NCBI RefSeq assembly: GCF_002288925.2
Contig: NW_022098024.1
Coordinates: forward strand, 3,615,560-3,679,559
Direction of reading: 5' to 3'
Origin: Delphinapterus leucas
Taxonomy: Eukaryota; Chordata; Mammalia; Artiodactyla; Monodontidae
DNA length: 64,000 nucleotides
Of the stretch, positions 1 through 12,869 are shown piece by piece. A program made the position numbers and the translations under genes. Numbering within the stretch: position 1 is the first letter of the stretch; each line of letters begins with the position of its first letter. The notes beneath the pieces are model-generated. The model was given only the letters and a program-made list of their open reading frames with translations, made no database searches and had not been told where the DNA came from.

Positions 1-1596
1 TTTACTTAAAGTGTCACTGTTATATGCCCAGAAATGAGAGTAGTGGCAATGGATAAAATGTTCCTGCTCTTTTATGCCCCTTTATTCACAGCACTGCTTA
101 TGTATATTCCCAACCTATTTCCTTTATAAAATGAGACGGTCTTCTACTCTTACACTATTTCTCCAAATGTATTAAGTGACTAAGGACATTTTGCTGAGGC
201 ATATGTTGGTGGCAGGTGGAGAGAAGTTCATTTCTCTCGCTAGACTCCCAGGAAATTAGGCTATCTTGAAGGATAGTCTACTTGAAGGAAGGATACTTGA
301 ACAATGACTCAATGAAATGTGTTTGGCTAGTACTGTTTTTCTACTTTAAGGCTCTAATGACTATAAAATATTATAAAATGCCATGTAGAAAAAGATGAGA
401 CGTTTAAACAACACTGTAGACTGCATGCATCTATAATGTGTTAAGTTACACATCTCTCCTTCAGTCTTTTTGACTTGGGTTTCATTGACTGTTTTCAGAC
501 TTAATCTTTATTAGTCTAAGCCAATTATGGTACTCCATCTGTCTTACCAATGATAGCTCAGAAGCCTTGGCTTAAAGCAATCAACATATGTTATTCTCTG
601 ATGATTACTACTGGTCCACAAATCAACACATAGTTTACATTAGCTCAATCTGACTGCAGAGAAGTGTTTCTATGGTTAAATGAACAGTTCTCTCCACTCC
701 ATGAATGTGAAGAGGGAATCTGTCTTTGCTGATACCGGCAGGCATTTTCAGTTATGAGAGAAGCCAGCCTAAAGGAAGAACCAAGAGAATCACAGAGTTT
801 ATAGTTTCCCCATTGTTTAATGTCATACTATGTGTGAAAGAGCAAATTTCCTCACCTTTACTATTTTAAGTTGGGTTCTTTGTAACTTGAGACTAAATGA
901 ATCCTGAACTGATTATAACAGATACGCGGCAGAGAGCCTTCTTAGAACCCATTTCTGACTTTTAATTTAATTATTTTTCATGGTCTTTGAAATAAGTGGA
1001 ATATATATTCGATGACATTGTGAGCCAACTAATTCTAACCCAGGATTTCATGTCTTGTTTTCATATTTGTCAAATAATTGACTGATTATCTAAAAAACAG
1101 CAATAGTTATGTGAGCAGCTTACTACTTAGGGGACATGTCTGAATTTTAGAGTTGTCTTCAGAAAATCTAATCAAGATCTAAATTCTAACTCATACTCCA
1201 AGTAGTTCCACTTTTTCTTTATTTTTACTGCTATAAGTAATTAAGCACATTATTACTGTTCATTTGACCCCATGTTCTTGCTATAACTTTCTCTTCGCAT
1301 GAATAATACTGTTGCCAATGTCTTTTCACTTTGCAATAATTTTCTACAACGATAGAAAGGACCTCTGTACATTTTCTAAATCTGAAAACTATACGTATTG
1401 GGATTTGTACAACTTATACCTTAAGGAAGATTGGTCAAATGGAAGAAAGAGGAGGATGTGAATAAACTGATTGAAAATAATTTATTCAACTCCAAGCTGT
1501 CAGAAATATACTACAGACTCATTAAATCTGGTGATTGATTCTGGAAAAGTTGACCAGATGAGAAATTGATGGAAAATACTAATCAAAAGGAAAAAT
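1..1596. other. Unclassified AT-rich intergenic DNA
   Basis: I see no gene, RNA gene or recognisable repeat in this stretch. It is AT-rich with frequent stops in all frames and looks like ordinary mammalian intergenic sequence. Confidence 0.6.
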
Positions 1597-1611
1597 AAAA
1601 GTAAAAATATA

Positions 1612-1823
1612 GGGCTTCCCTGGTGGCGCAGTGGTTGAGAGTCCGCCTGCTGATGCAGGGGACATGGGTTCATGCCCCGGTCCGGGAAGATCCCACGTGC
1701 CACAGAGCAGCTGGGCCCGTGAGCCATGGCCGCTGAGCCTGCGCGTCCGGAGGCTGTGCTCCGCAACGGGAGAGGCCACAACAGTGAGAGGCCCACGTAC
1801 CGCTAAAAAAAAAAAAAAAAAAA
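1612..1823 (+). mobile_element. CHR-2-like SINE (tRNA-derived), full length
   Basis: The element begins GGGCTTCCCTGGTGGCGCAG, the tRNA-derived head of the cetartiodactyl CHR SINEs. It includes the box-B-like GGTTCATGCCCCGG segment and ends in a pure A tail. A 15-base target-site duplication, AAAAGTAAAAATATA, lies at 1597-1611 and again right after the tail at about 1824-1838, so this is an L1-mediated insertion with both ends intact. The apparent 98, 133 and 66 residue reading frames here are products of the GC-rich SINE body and are not genes. Confidence 0.95.
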
Positions 1824-1838
1824 AAAAGTAAAAATATA

Positions 1839-2955
1839 AAGTTATAAGCTTATTTTCAGAGGATATAAAAATATAGAAAACCATATTGATAATCAAAAAG
1901 TAAGTGTTAGGTGACTGATGAGAAGAGTGAGAAAGAACACTTGTTACTCTGGAGAAAGGAAATTTATTATGTATGTTCAATAGAAAGTGTGTGTTCAGCT
2001 AGTTTAGGGGACTGTGGACAGGTTAGCAAAATACAGAGCAGAAACAAGGTCTTAGTAGGAGACTACCAACTATTTTTATTCTTGGGAAATAAAAGTCATG
2101 TGAACCAAGAGCAAAAGTGAATTTTTCAAAAACGGAGTTAAGGATTTAACTGGGACTGGCATGTATTGAACCAAAATCTTTGTAGTTTTGTAAGTGTTTT
2201 GGTCTCTCCTCCATGATAGTGGTATTGTATATAATAAGAAAATCACCTGAAAATGGAGTTAATTATCAAAGTGGAGGGAACTAACTTTGGTTTAGGAGAG
2301 GTTGGAGAGAAGTGTTTGAAAGGAAATCATATGGTGAATGAAAGGGAAGTTCATAATTAAATAGCCTTAGATTATAAATAAAAAGAGAATAAACTGAGCC
2401 TGAATTTTTGGAAAAGTCTTATGTACTTCAGACATTTCAATCCTTCTGAAGTTGTCATAGTAATTTAAAATAATTAACTAAACATTTGTGGACCAATACT
2501 ATCTAACTTTTCTTTGTCATCACCATACAGAAGAAAATAGTTGAAGGTTCGATGTGCATGTATATAAATTTGTCAAAGTACAGATTCTGTTGCTGCAACA
2601 AAAGTCAGATTAACATGAACAAGAAAAGGGCTCACTCCTTTTTCTCATATAGCAGTTCATGCATAAGTAGCCCAAGGCTGCTGTAATGGCTCCAGCTGTA
2701 ATGAATCCAGGTTCTTTTCAATCTTTTTGTATTCTATCAAAAGTACCTCACTCATGAGCTTAAAATGCTGCTCCAGCTCTTACCGTTATATCTGACTTGA
2801 TAACAATATGAGCCTCTAAAAGATCCAATACGATTTCAAAGTTATGTGGGCCAATACATTGCCTTTTTGAACTGGGTTATTTTTAGTTGTGTTTCTTTTA
2901 TTTGCAGTTGAAAGAATTCTAGTTCATTCAGGCTCTCAATCACCTATAACTTCCA
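1839..2955. other. Unclassified intergenic DNA
   Basis: No gene is visible. The stretch around 2580-2830 has the texture of an old degraded interspersed repeat, but I could not assign a family. Confidence 0.5.
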
Positions 2956-3440
2956 AGCTTCTAACCTTGAAACATTAAAGCCCTTCATAATCTGACCACA
3001 GCCTAACCCGCTAGTCTGATGTTTATAATCCCTTGCCATGCATGTGATATTACAGTGGTATAGCAAATTATCAGGAATTTCCCATAAATAGCATGGTCAT
3101 TCTTTCCTCTGTTTCTGCTCATTTTCCATGCTTGGAATGCCCAATTCTCCACACCTGCATTTAACTTGTTATCTCTCAGTCATCATGTGAGATTGATCTG
3201 TGGAATCACTTCCTTCATGAGTCCGTCTCTGTGCTTGCAGGCAGACTACCCTTAAAACTCTCTTCCCTCAGTGACAACCTACAAGTGTCTCAGACATTGC
3301 ATTTACTATAGTGTGCTATATTATTTATTTTTTGACTCTAGACTGTGGGCTACAATGAGTTATATTCACTGTTTCATTTCCATCCCAACACAGACTCTGA
3401 CCCAAAGTAGAAGTTTAATAAAAATTATTGAATAAATGAA
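2956..3440 (+). mobile_element. L2 LINE 3' end relic
   Basis: The sequence follows the old L2 3' region: a segment around GGAATGCCCAATTC, then a tract resembling the L2 'actgtgggctacaatgag' block, ending in AAAATTATTGAATAAATGAA. That ending matches the diagnostic L2 tail of short TGAATAAATGAA repeats. It is strongly diverged and has no visible target-site duplication. The exact left boundary is uncertain. Confidence 0.7.
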
Positions 3441-6400
3441 CTAGATAATAAGAATACAAAAATCTAAACTATCAACTTCATAACCCTCTCTGCTAGGTTT
3501 AGTTTTGGAAAAAAATATTGGGCTGGAAACCAAAACACCAGAATTGAGTTTGACTTTATAATTTACTAGTTTTTTTTTTATGAACCTATTTGTTCTGTCA
3601 TCTGTGCTGATATTTTCATGAGAGGACACTTTCCTATGGTTATTAGCACTTTTGGCTTTGCTTCTTGCCCCTTTCTCATTCCTGCTTAGGCATAGGAAGG
3701 TGACTGATGTGATGAATTTGGAAGAAGGAACTGGCAGTGAATCTGTTCTGTTTGACCCCTTCCTATATTCACTTTGATACATGCCAACCTGCAGGCATCA
3801 GGTGTTCAGATTCGCTTTCTGCTGTGCACTGTAAACTGTGCTTTTTTACAGGAGTTCTGCAATTGATCCAGCTGTTTGAGTGACTATGTGTGTAATTATG
3901 TATCATTTAGCAGTGAAGTACTAACAAGCCTGTTTAGCCACATACTAAGCCTCCAATGGCTCTGTCAGTAACAGATGTAATGTTTTGTTCTCCATCCTGT
4001 GTCATACCTGAATGTGTTCTAACATGAGCAAGAGAGAGACTCTCAACGATCTCAATACTCTCTAAATCAGTAAAATAATTTATGCCCTAACTGAGCCTGT
4101 AAAATTTTAACTGCATGTGTCTGGCATTATTTAAATGTTAGGATAATTAAATGAATAATACATATTTCACAACCTCAGGGAACTCTCATCTGGGGAAAAT
4201 GAGCATCTTTCCAAATATCTGAGTTATATAACATTAGTATTCTATAAGAATATTAGGGATTCACCAACCTAACTGATCACTAGTCATTGGGGAAGGTCTA
4301 ATAACTGAAGAACCCCTCATAATTAAAGAGCTACTCAATAAGACCTTCTGGGGGTGGAGATCAGGAATCCAATCTTCTTGTTTGTTTGCTTGCTTGTTTA
4401 TAATATATCCAGGTGATTCTATCAATATTTTACTAAATTTCAGGAACTATTAATTGAATCCTTACCATAGTCAAAATCCAAGACCTCCAATGATTGATAA
4501 CACTGCCAGCATGCAATAACTCACAGGACTTTAATGAATTAGTATAGTGTTACAAAGTTTTCCATGGAAGTACTAGTGTCCATGGAGATGTTGATTGGTC
4601 TCACACATAACACATATGTGTCATGGGCATGCGTGCACACACACAGACACACACATATTCGTGGATACCTCAGAGATTCTTGTAGTCAAACACATTTGGA
4701 AATACTGGGAGAAAAATAAGTCAGTTTCTTTGGATTTATTGGAGATTTAGTATCTTGAGGTACATTGTGATTCTCCAAGAGCCGGTTAATGTATCTCTAA
4801 TTTCCAGTTATATTATAGCCTGAAATCCTATTTAACTGGAACACATTTGGGGCATAAGAGTTTATATATACAAAAATGTACTATGAATTATTATATAATA
4901 TTATACATCCATAAACTATTTTAATATTTGTTGGATTAGGTCAAATAAATACCTTAAGTCCATTAAAGAAAATTGTCAACAAACATTTCAAAACTGAAAT
5001 TTTTTGTTTTCCGTTACTTAGCATTAGATAGATTTCCATAAACTATAACAAATTATGGAAATAAGGTAATGGCACTCAAAATATCAGAATATTAATACTA
5101 AATCATACAAAAACAATTAATAGAATAGCATTAGTTAGGGTTAGGCTTTTTTCAGGAAATGATTTTTTGCCAAACTTATACAAATTATTTGCTTAAGAGA
5201 TTTTGTAGTCCATCAGCGGTTTTCCAAGTCAGAACTAAAGTCTCCGGGCTATAAATAGGAATATTCAGAATCACCATTTTTAAGCACAACGTATTATATA
5301 CCAAAAAAAAATCAAATAAGGGCAGACGGGAAAATAGATTCCTGGAGGAATGAAACAAAATATGAATCTGATATTCTGTCTTCTGAAGTGAATTCTTTTA
5401 GTCTAACTTTTCTCCTCTTAACTCTTTCCTTTCACTGTTTCTGGGGCTGTTTAAATTGTTTCCAGTTATAGTAAGTGAAGGCAAGTATAAAATCTATAAA
5501 AACTTTAACTATATAAATGTAATTTAAACATAAGAATATAAAAAAGGCAACTGTTTCTTCTTAGAGATTCAATTCATCAAGACATTTTTAGCCATTAGCA
5601 CTTTTCCTCAAATTAGCTTATTGGTTTCCTGTCTTGAAATATTGGCACAAGGGAGCAAAACACACACTCGTAATGGATTGGCTATTTATTACATTGAGAG
5701 AAGGAAAAAAGAAAAATTTAAATTTCTGTGACAATGACCCATTTGGGACTGATACATAGAACTTTTGATCCAGATTCTTTGGGGTCATGAAATATTTATG
5801 TAAATAGATACCTAGAGAAATTTTACTAAAACAAACATCTTAGAATGCAATATCACAGACACCTGATTAGAATAAAAAATCAGTTTCTTCCTGAGATGTC
5901 AGAAACTGAAAGAGACCATATAATGGTCTCTACTCAATCTCCATTAAATATATAAAATGGAGCCGGAGGGAAAAGTTATGGCTATTATTTATTAGGGCCA
6001 TGGAATACCTTAACATTTCTCTAGTGGGAATAGAACCTGAAGAAATACTGCAATAAACTTTCCATCCTAAAAAGCCATTGATTCTACAATATACCAGTTC
6101 ACAAATTCCTAGTTTTGTGTGGATTAGGGTATATAAATTATACACATTAATTACCTTAATATCCCTGTTTTACAACATTACAATGTGGAAGAAAAAATAC
6201 ATGAATAAAATAAGACTTTCTAAACCCTATAGGTACCCAAATCCATTGCAGATATGTTAACCTATGTTTTATTCTTAATGTTGGAAGAGGCAAAAAGCTG
6301 AAAGCTTATTAACTAAAACTAACATAGGGTATAAGGCCACGGCAATTTTTATTTGTTTCTTTTGGTTTTTAATAAGTATTTATTGAATGAAGGGAAATGA

Positions 6401-6918
6401 TTACAAGGAAACAATTATTGCGTATTTCTAGACAAAGTAGTATTAATACAATACAGAAAGTTGATAAGAATATGGACAGTTTAGTGTCAATGGAACTGCA
6501 GAAAAAAATATTTTCATGTTTCTGCACAGTTGGAGTTTTTCAAATGAAGGAAACTGAAACCTCAGTTAAAGGACAAACTTTAGAAGTTAAAAGGTGATTG
6601 AAAATCTAGAAAAAACTTTGTAGAGTTGTAACAGTTTACCTCCCCACAGCTGTGTTTATATCCAAAGGCAATAAAACTCTGAATCAGAGGATTGTATACT
6701 AGAGACCTTCCCCTTCTCTTCCCAGAGAAGATTAGTTTACCTTTGGGAGATTTTATTTCTCACTGTCTCTCAGGAGAGGAGGAAGGGGTTTGATTATTCC
6801 AGGGTTCTTCTCTCATAGCACTGCAAAAATAATTGTAATATGAAGGGTCCATCTGGTTCTCATTGCATCACACTAAAGGGAAGATGAGGCAAGGTAAACA
6901 GTACAGTTATGTCTGTAG
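3441..6918. other. Unclassified AT-rich intergenic DNA
   Basis: No gene or clear repeat family is seen. A short, impure CA tract occurs near 4636-4660 and small AT-rich runs are common. The 113-codon minus-strand frame at 3441-3782 has no recognisable domain, and I treat it as chance. Confidence 0.5.
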
Positions 6919-6929
6919 GTAATAATAAT

Positions 6930-7220
6930 TTTTTAAAATTTATTAATTATTTATTTTTGGCTGTGTTGGGTCTTCGTTTCTTTGCGAGGGCTTTCTCTAG
7001 TTGCGGCAAGCGGGCGCCACTCTTCATCGCGATGCGCGGGCCTCTCACTATCGCGGCCTCTCTTGTTGTGGAGCACAGGCTCCAGATGTGCAGGCTCAGT
7101 AGTTGTGGCTCATGGGCCTAGTCGCTCCGCAGCATGTGGGATCTTCCCAGACCAGGGCTCGAACCCGTGTCCCCTGCATTGGCAGGCAGATTCTCAACCA
7201 CTGCGCCACCAGGGAAACCC
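6930..7220 (-). mobile_element. CHR-1-like SINE, antisense, near full length
   Basis: In antisense orientation the copy runs from an AT-rich tail remnant (TTAATTATTTATTTTTGGCT) through the longer CHR-1 type body. It ends at the head as CCACCAGGGAAACCC. It is more diverged than the CHR-2 copies, with an A-rich tail broken by T residues. The flanks share an imperfect GTAATAATA-TTTT direct repeat at about 6919-6934 and 7222-7234, consistent with a target-site duplication. The 70 and 84 codon frames here are SINE artefacts. Confidence 0.9.
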
Positions 7221-8034
7221 AGTAATAATATTTTAACCCTAAGAAACCTCATGTTTAATCTCAAGCTAAACTAAACAAAGATATTTTAGCAAAATTGCAG
7301 TAGCTCCAGATGTTTGTTCATTATATTCTTCTTTATTTTTCCCCAACATTTTATTATAAAAAATAAATATACAGCAACCGTGAAAGATTTTATATTTGAA
7401 TACCCACGATATGGATTCTACCATTAACATTTACTACATTTATCATACGTCTGTCCACTTATCCATTCCATCCAATTGTTAATCCATCTGATTTTTTTGA
7501 TTTTGCATTCAAAAGGAAATTGCAGATATTAGCACACTTCTATCTAAATATTTTAACATGAGTTACCACTAGAGTTTAACAATTTACTGGCATTTAATAT
7601 TTGTTTGCAATTTATTCTTTTTATCATGAAATTTACATACAATGCTCTGCACACAGTGTTCATTTGCCAAGGTTTGACAGTTGCATACAGTCCTGTAACC
7701 CACACCACTATTAAACTAGAGAATATTAACATCTCCCAAAAAGTTCTCTCAGGCCCGTTCCCAGTCAGTTGTTACTCTCACCCCTCAAGGAGTCCCTGTT
7801 CTTATTTTTCCATCATTGATAGTCATGCCTATTCCAGAACTTTATATACTACAGTGTATACTCTTTTAAGGCTTCTTTCTCTCAGAGTAAGGTTTTTGAG
7901 GATCGTTCATGTTCCTGCAGGTATCAATAGTTTATACCTTTTTATTGTTGGGTACTCTTTCATTATATAGGTATATCATACTTTATCCATTTTCTACTAT
8001 AAATAAAGCCTCCATGAGGATTCTAGTATAAGCC

Positions 8035-8036
<2 letters not shown>

Positions 8037-8070
<34 letters not shown>
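8037..8070. repeat. (TG)n microsatellite
   Basis: An uninterrupted TG dinucleotide array of about 17 units. It lies inside the old antisense L1M copy. Confidence 0.97.
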
Positions 8071-8072
<2 letters not shown>

Positions 8073-8379
8073 CACATGCTTTCAATTCTCTTGAGTAAAT
8101 ACCAAAGAGTAAAATCACTAGGTCAAAAAGTTAAGTGTATACTTAGTTTTATAAGAAATTGCCAAAATTTTTTCCGAAGTGACTATACCATTTTACATCG
8201 CTGCCAAGAATAGATGAGAGTTTTATTTGCTTCACATGATTAGAAACATGATATATCACCAGTCTTTTATCATACATTCATTCTGCTGGGTGTAGAATGG
8301 TTCTAATCAACCTCACCCTCATGTTGAAAACTATTTCTTTTGCTTTTTGGTCATTTGTTTAAATTTTTTGTTTTCCCCT

Positions 8380-8577
8380 TTTCTTTCGGCACGCAGGCCT
8401 CTCACTGTTGTGGCCTCTCCCGTTGCGGAGCACAGGCTCCGGATGCGCAGGCTCAGTGGCCATGGCTCACGGGCTTAGCTGCTCCGCGGCATGTGGGATC
8501 TTCCCGGACTGGGACACAAACCCGTGTCCCCTGCATCGGCAGGCGGACCCTCAACCACTGCGCCACCAGGGAAGCCC
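8380..8577 (-). mobile_element. CHR-2-like SINE, antisense, inside old L1M
   Basis: The antisense body starts after a short T-rich tail with CGGCACGCAGGCCTCTCACT and ends CCACCAGGGAAGCCC at the tRNA-like head. The L1M sequence continues on both sides. A weak direct repeat, ATTTTTTG followed by CCC, on both flanks (about 8362-8377 and 8588-8597) suggests the target-site duplication. The 113 and 75 codon frames over it are SINE artefacts. Confidence 0.92.
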
Positions 8578-8675
8578 TGTGTTCACATTTTTTGCCCATT
8601 ATTTTGATTGTTTGTCTTTTATTATTGAGTTTTAAGGGTTCTTTGCGTATTCTAAGATTATTGCTTTCCGGTACC

Positions 8676-9302
8676 TGTTAGGGAAATATAATTAAAAACA
8701 AAATCTCCTCCCAGTTCAGAAAAATCTCTCCACAAAGGTAGAAGAGAAAGAAAACAATTTTATTATTGGATGGGCATTAAACCAGAATGTGATGCATATC
8801 ATAGACTATCCACTAAGAGATTGCAAATGCAGAAATAAAGCTCACCTTTTATGAGTCAAACAGATATATCCCATTACATACACATTCTCAAGATAAACAA
8901 TAAACGGTTCTCAAGTAAGGGGACTTACAACACAATTTGTCACATATAGTTCATTTTAAATTTACCAGGTAATTTGGGTGATCATTAGTTTTTTATAGGT
9001 TTATAACAAGAGGTAGTTTTGCAACTTGACAGTGGGCAACCACCAAAATTATCCTCCTACCCTACTACAGAAACTGAGCGATGATTATTTTTCAGAGTTT
9101 GCTCACAGGTCCTTGGGTCATAAATGTGGCAAGTGGCTAGTTTAGCTTATAAAGATTTACATACATTTCAAAGTGGTAGAGAGAACTTAAAATTACAAGT
9201 TTTTGAAAGTAAATACTTTAAGAAAAGGGAGAGGTCTCTTTTTCTTAATTTTCAACAGAGAGAATTATTCGTCTTAATTCTTAACTTGTATTTGCCCTTA
9301 CA
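8676..9302 (-). repeat. ERV 3' LTR (left copy)
   Basis: On the plus strand it runs from TGTTAGGGAAATATAATT to TATTTGCCCTTACA, so it has the TG...CA termini of an LTR. On its own minus strand it therefore begins TGTAAGGGCAAATACAA. A candidate polyadenylation hexamer AATAAA (minus strand) lies at 8759-8764. Compared with the right copy it lacks several blocks, including one of about 45 bases near the middle. By eye the alignable parts agree at roughly four bases in five, so the provirus is old. Confidence 0.88.
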
Positions 9303-10559
9303 AAATCCTCCCTTTTTATTATGAAATACTAACATTACAATTTTCCAATGATCTTTATTGCTTTTTCTACATTTCTATGGACATATAGCAGCCATCTAAA
9401 TATCTTCAAGTCCATAATTGTGATGTCTTTATTGCTTGTATTTTCAAGTTCTTATCCAAATATTAATTGGTAGTTTTTTATGTAGTCTTACCCAATCCAA
9501 GCCTGAGGGATACCTAAACTCTGGAGCCTGATAATCTAAATTTTTAATCAAGAATTTTCTTTGCAAGGTCCAATAAAGTTCTCTTGAGTTTCAGTCAATC
9601 ACATAAATACCATCACATTTATATGACAATTTAGGACCTTAGAAATTGTTCTATCTTAGCAAGTAATTTTCACTAGATGTGAAATGCAGAGATATCCATG
9701 ACTATCATCATCTATCATCATGACTAGTATCAAAGTTTTATTATGAGGCACCCATTGAAAGGTACAGATTGAATTTTCAGTGCTTGATATATATGGCTGT
9801 GAAGAAAAACAACCCTTATGGGCCTTTTTTTTTTTTAGCATCAGGTCCAGATCAATAGTTATATTATTATAATAGTCAACTATATCTTCATGAATAACAG
9901 ACATTCAACTTTGTTTATCTATCTATGATGAGACTGGTGATAACTTACGTTTCAAAGTTAACTGAGTGACAGGAGACTTGTCTTTTGCAGTCTCTATCTG
10001 TAAATGCCAGATTTCTGTTAGTCTATTAATTCAATGTTTTTCTTTTCTTTCCTACATCACCCTTCCAATGAAACAATTAAGCACGCATTTTTGTGTCAAA
10101 TTTAGAGCTTGAATACTTGGATGCATACTAATTACTTTTACTTTGTTTTTATAAAAATTTACTAATGAAGACTGTCCATTTTTTCTCTGTCAATAATCAG
10201 ATTGTTGGACTTATGAGTCCAGATACTAGTTATACTGGAAGTACAGTTTAGAGCTAATCAGAAATAAGACTGTGGAAACAAGTACTGGGAGTATAGAAAG
10301 AAAAAGTAAAGTAACAATAACATGTTTGTGTTTTAGAAAGTTGTGATGCTTAAAGTAATTGAAATAACCTTACTGTGAGCAAGGCCGACTACGAGAATAG
10401 TAATAAGTTTGCTAAATATATTTTTTCCAGTTTAGTTCACTACCACCATCAGTTACTCCAAAAAAATTAGAGTTTTAAATCCTTTTAGGGAACACAGTCT
10501 AGTCTTCCTGAGATGGTGTTGGCTTCACATGTAAAGCATGAATTGCTGGATTTTGCTTG
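9303..10559 (-). pseudogene. ERV region downstream of pol; env expected but not recognisable
   Basis: By position, this stretch between the integrase remnant and the 3' LTR is where env would lie. At about 1.25 kb it is shorter than a normal env. I could not identify a signal peptide, surface or transmembrane subunit, fusion peptide or immunosuppressive-type motif. The longest minus-strand frame (9656-9904) has no clear family signature. Either env was largely deleted or it is too diverged to read by eye. Confidence 0.4.
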
Positions 10560-11600
10560 TTTGTTTGTCTAATTTTTCACTTAGATACTAATCATATGGG
10601 TGATCAACAGCACTTGAAAGGGTCTCTCTCAAAACAGTGACAGCCCATCTTTCAGGCTTCTGAACACTGAAGGTGGGACACTTTCAGATGAATGGGATTT
10701 CCTGGTTAATGGGGTGGCCAACTTCTTCCAAGTCTTTTCACGATGGCGTTATGTCTCAGGGCTTCTAGGGAAAAGAGAAGCCCCTTTAAGTAGTGAATGT
10801 GATTAAAGAGGATTCAGTTAAATAAGGAACAGGACACGGTCTCAGACCCAATTTCATAGGCCTGCCAAGCAAATTTGAAGAGTGAAATTCCATGCTTGCT
10901 TACAGGTGTCATTCTAATTTTTAACCAGGCTAGTGGTAAAGCTCTGGGCCGTCTTACTGCATGTAGTAAGTTGCAGAATCTTAGTGAGTTATGTGGTTTG
11001 ATTCATTAGTTCTACTTGTCCTGAGGACTGAGGTTTATAGGACTTTACAAATATTGGCATAATGCTTCGAAAACAATAGGAATAAACTGACTTCTCCTGT
11101 CCTAGCCAATGTACTCTGGTATCCCAAAAGTGGAAATTACATGTACTAAGGGAGTCTATAGCACTGCCTGCCTATTAATTTTTAAAGGGGAAAAGACTTT
11201 GGGCCATCCAGACATCGTACACACCATAACTCTTGCCTTTTACAGACATTAGTCCTGTGAAATCCAGCTGCTGCCAGGTGCTGGTAAAGTTGGCCACGGA
11301 GAACTTCCTGTGACTACCTTGGCAGTGGCCTGCAAACAATTCTGCTGATAAAGAGCACATCATTCTAATATGTTTTGAATCATGTTATGTGTTTCTGGTA
11401 GGCATATTAAAAGTCTAGTCTCCTTAAATCCCTCTTTTATTCATATGCATTTGTTGATGGCACACCACCACTAACCAAGCAAATTGAGACTGTGCTATAG
11501 GACTGATTTTGTTAAACAAGTTCCATTGTCCGGTGAAACATCTTTGTAGTCCCTTTTATAATCCATTTGTCGATTTTCTTTTGTGAAGCATATTTTTTGA
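10560..11600 (-). pseudogene. ERV integrase remnant (pol), broken
   Basis: Integrase would insert viral DNA into the host genome. On the minus strand, a frame ending at 11175 contains WQQLDFTG at about 11276-11253, matching the region around the first catalytic aspartate of the DDE core. Further downstream a PQSSGQV segment is readable at 11033-11013, the conserved block near the last catalytic residue. The following 10.6-10.96 kb region still resembles a gamma-type C-terminal part but changes frame repeatedly. Multiple stops and frameshifts separate these pieces, so no active enzyme is possible. The N-terminal zinc-binding part lies next to the L1 insertion and is not clear. Confidence 0.72.
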
Positions 11601-11604
11601 AAAG

Positions 11605-12868
11605 GAACAAGATATTTTTCCAGCTTTATTGATATATAATTAACAAATAAAATTGTAACATGTTTAAAGTGTGCAGTATGATGATTTGATATACGTATAC
11701 ATTGTGAAAAAATTCCCCCATTAGTTAACATATGCCTCACCTCACATATTTCTTTTCTTTTCTTTTTTTTTTTTTTTTGGTGAAAACATTTAATTGCTAC
11801 CCTCTTAGCAAATTTCAATTATATAATACAGTGTTGTCCACTATAGTTACCATGTTACAGATTAGATCCTCAGATCTCATTCTCCCTGTAACTGACAATG
11901 TGTACCTTTTTTTTCTTTTTTTCAAACTTTCCCTATTTCCCCCAACCGCAGTCCCTGGCAAATACTTTTATACTCACTTTTCCTGTGAGTTTGACTTTTT
12001 TTTTTTTTAGATTCCACATATAAGTGATACCACACAGTATTTGTCTCTCTCTGCCTGAGTTGTATGAGTTACACTTAGTGTAATGCTCTGTAGGTTCATC
12101 CATTTGTTTATTATAAATGATAGGATTTCCTTCTTTCTTAAGGCTGAATAATATTCCTATATGTGTGTGGGTGTGTGTGTGCATCACATTTTCTTGATCC
12201 ATTCATCTGTTTACAGACACTTAGGTTCTTCCCATACCTTGGCTGTTGTGAATAGTGCTGTAATAAACATTTAAGTACAGATATCTCTTGTAGATAATGG
12301 TTTTGTTTCCTCTAGATATATATACCCAGAAGTGGGCTAGCTGGATCATATGGTAATTTTATTTTTAATTTTTTGAAAAATCTCCATAATGCTTTTCATA
12401 GTGGCTGTACCAATTTACATTACCACTAACAGTGTACAGGTTTCCTTATTCTGTAAATACTCAACAGCATGTATTACCTTTTTGTATAAGCACCATCTTA
12501 ACAGATATGAGGTGATATCTCAATGTGGTTTTGATTTGCATTTCCCTGATGATTATTGATGTTGAGCACTTTTTCATGCTATTTGTATGACTTCTTTGGA
12601 AAAATGTCTATTCAGGTCCTTTGCCCTTTTTCAAAATGGGTTACTTGGTGTTTTTGTTTGTTTTTGGTTTGTTTTGTTGCTATTGAGTTGTATGAGTTCC
12701 CTGTATAGCTTTAATATTAACCCCTTATTAGATATGTGGTTTGCAAATATTTTCTCCCATTCCACAGGTTGTCTTTTCATTTTGTTTATGGTTTCCTTTG
12801 CTGAGAAGAAGCTTTCTAGTTTGATGTAGTCCCATTTGTTTATTTTTGCTTTTGTGGCCTTTGCCAAA
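11605..12868 (-). mobile_element. L1MA-like LINE, antisense, inserted in ERV pol
   Basis: Antisense L1 3' end: the 3'UTR starts near CCAGCTTTATTGATATATAA, and the reverse complement of the C-terminal ORF2 region follows. The minus-strand frame 12631-12867 reads like L1 ORF2, with a [12 protein letters not shown] segment and [11 protein letters not shown]. It is 5' truncated at about 12868, where ERV RNase H sequence resumes. T-rich runs at 11759-11778 and 12000-12010 lie inside the 3'UTR. No clean target-site duplication was seen. This insertion post-dates the provirus. Confidence 0.82.
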
Positions 12869-12869
12869 A

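Larger units (their letters stand above)
7320..8675 (-). mobile_element. Old L1M copy, antisense, first part (split by the ERV)
   Basis: This is the 3' part of an old L1 read in reverse: 3'UTR first, then ORF2. Recognisable antisense ORF2 blocks include the one around AAATACCAAAGAGTAAAATC and the one around TGCCCATTATTTTGATTG. A TG repeat (8037-8070) and a CHR SINE (about 8380-8577) interrupt it. The element stops abruptly at 8675, where the retroviral LTR begins, and resumes on the far side of the provirus near 17530. It is therefore older than the provirus. Confidence 0.8.

Noticed and set aside
8692..9300. LTR-like block first considered a solo non-LTR repeat
   Set aside because: A second direct copy at 16833 and retroviral pol motifs between them make LTRs the better reading.
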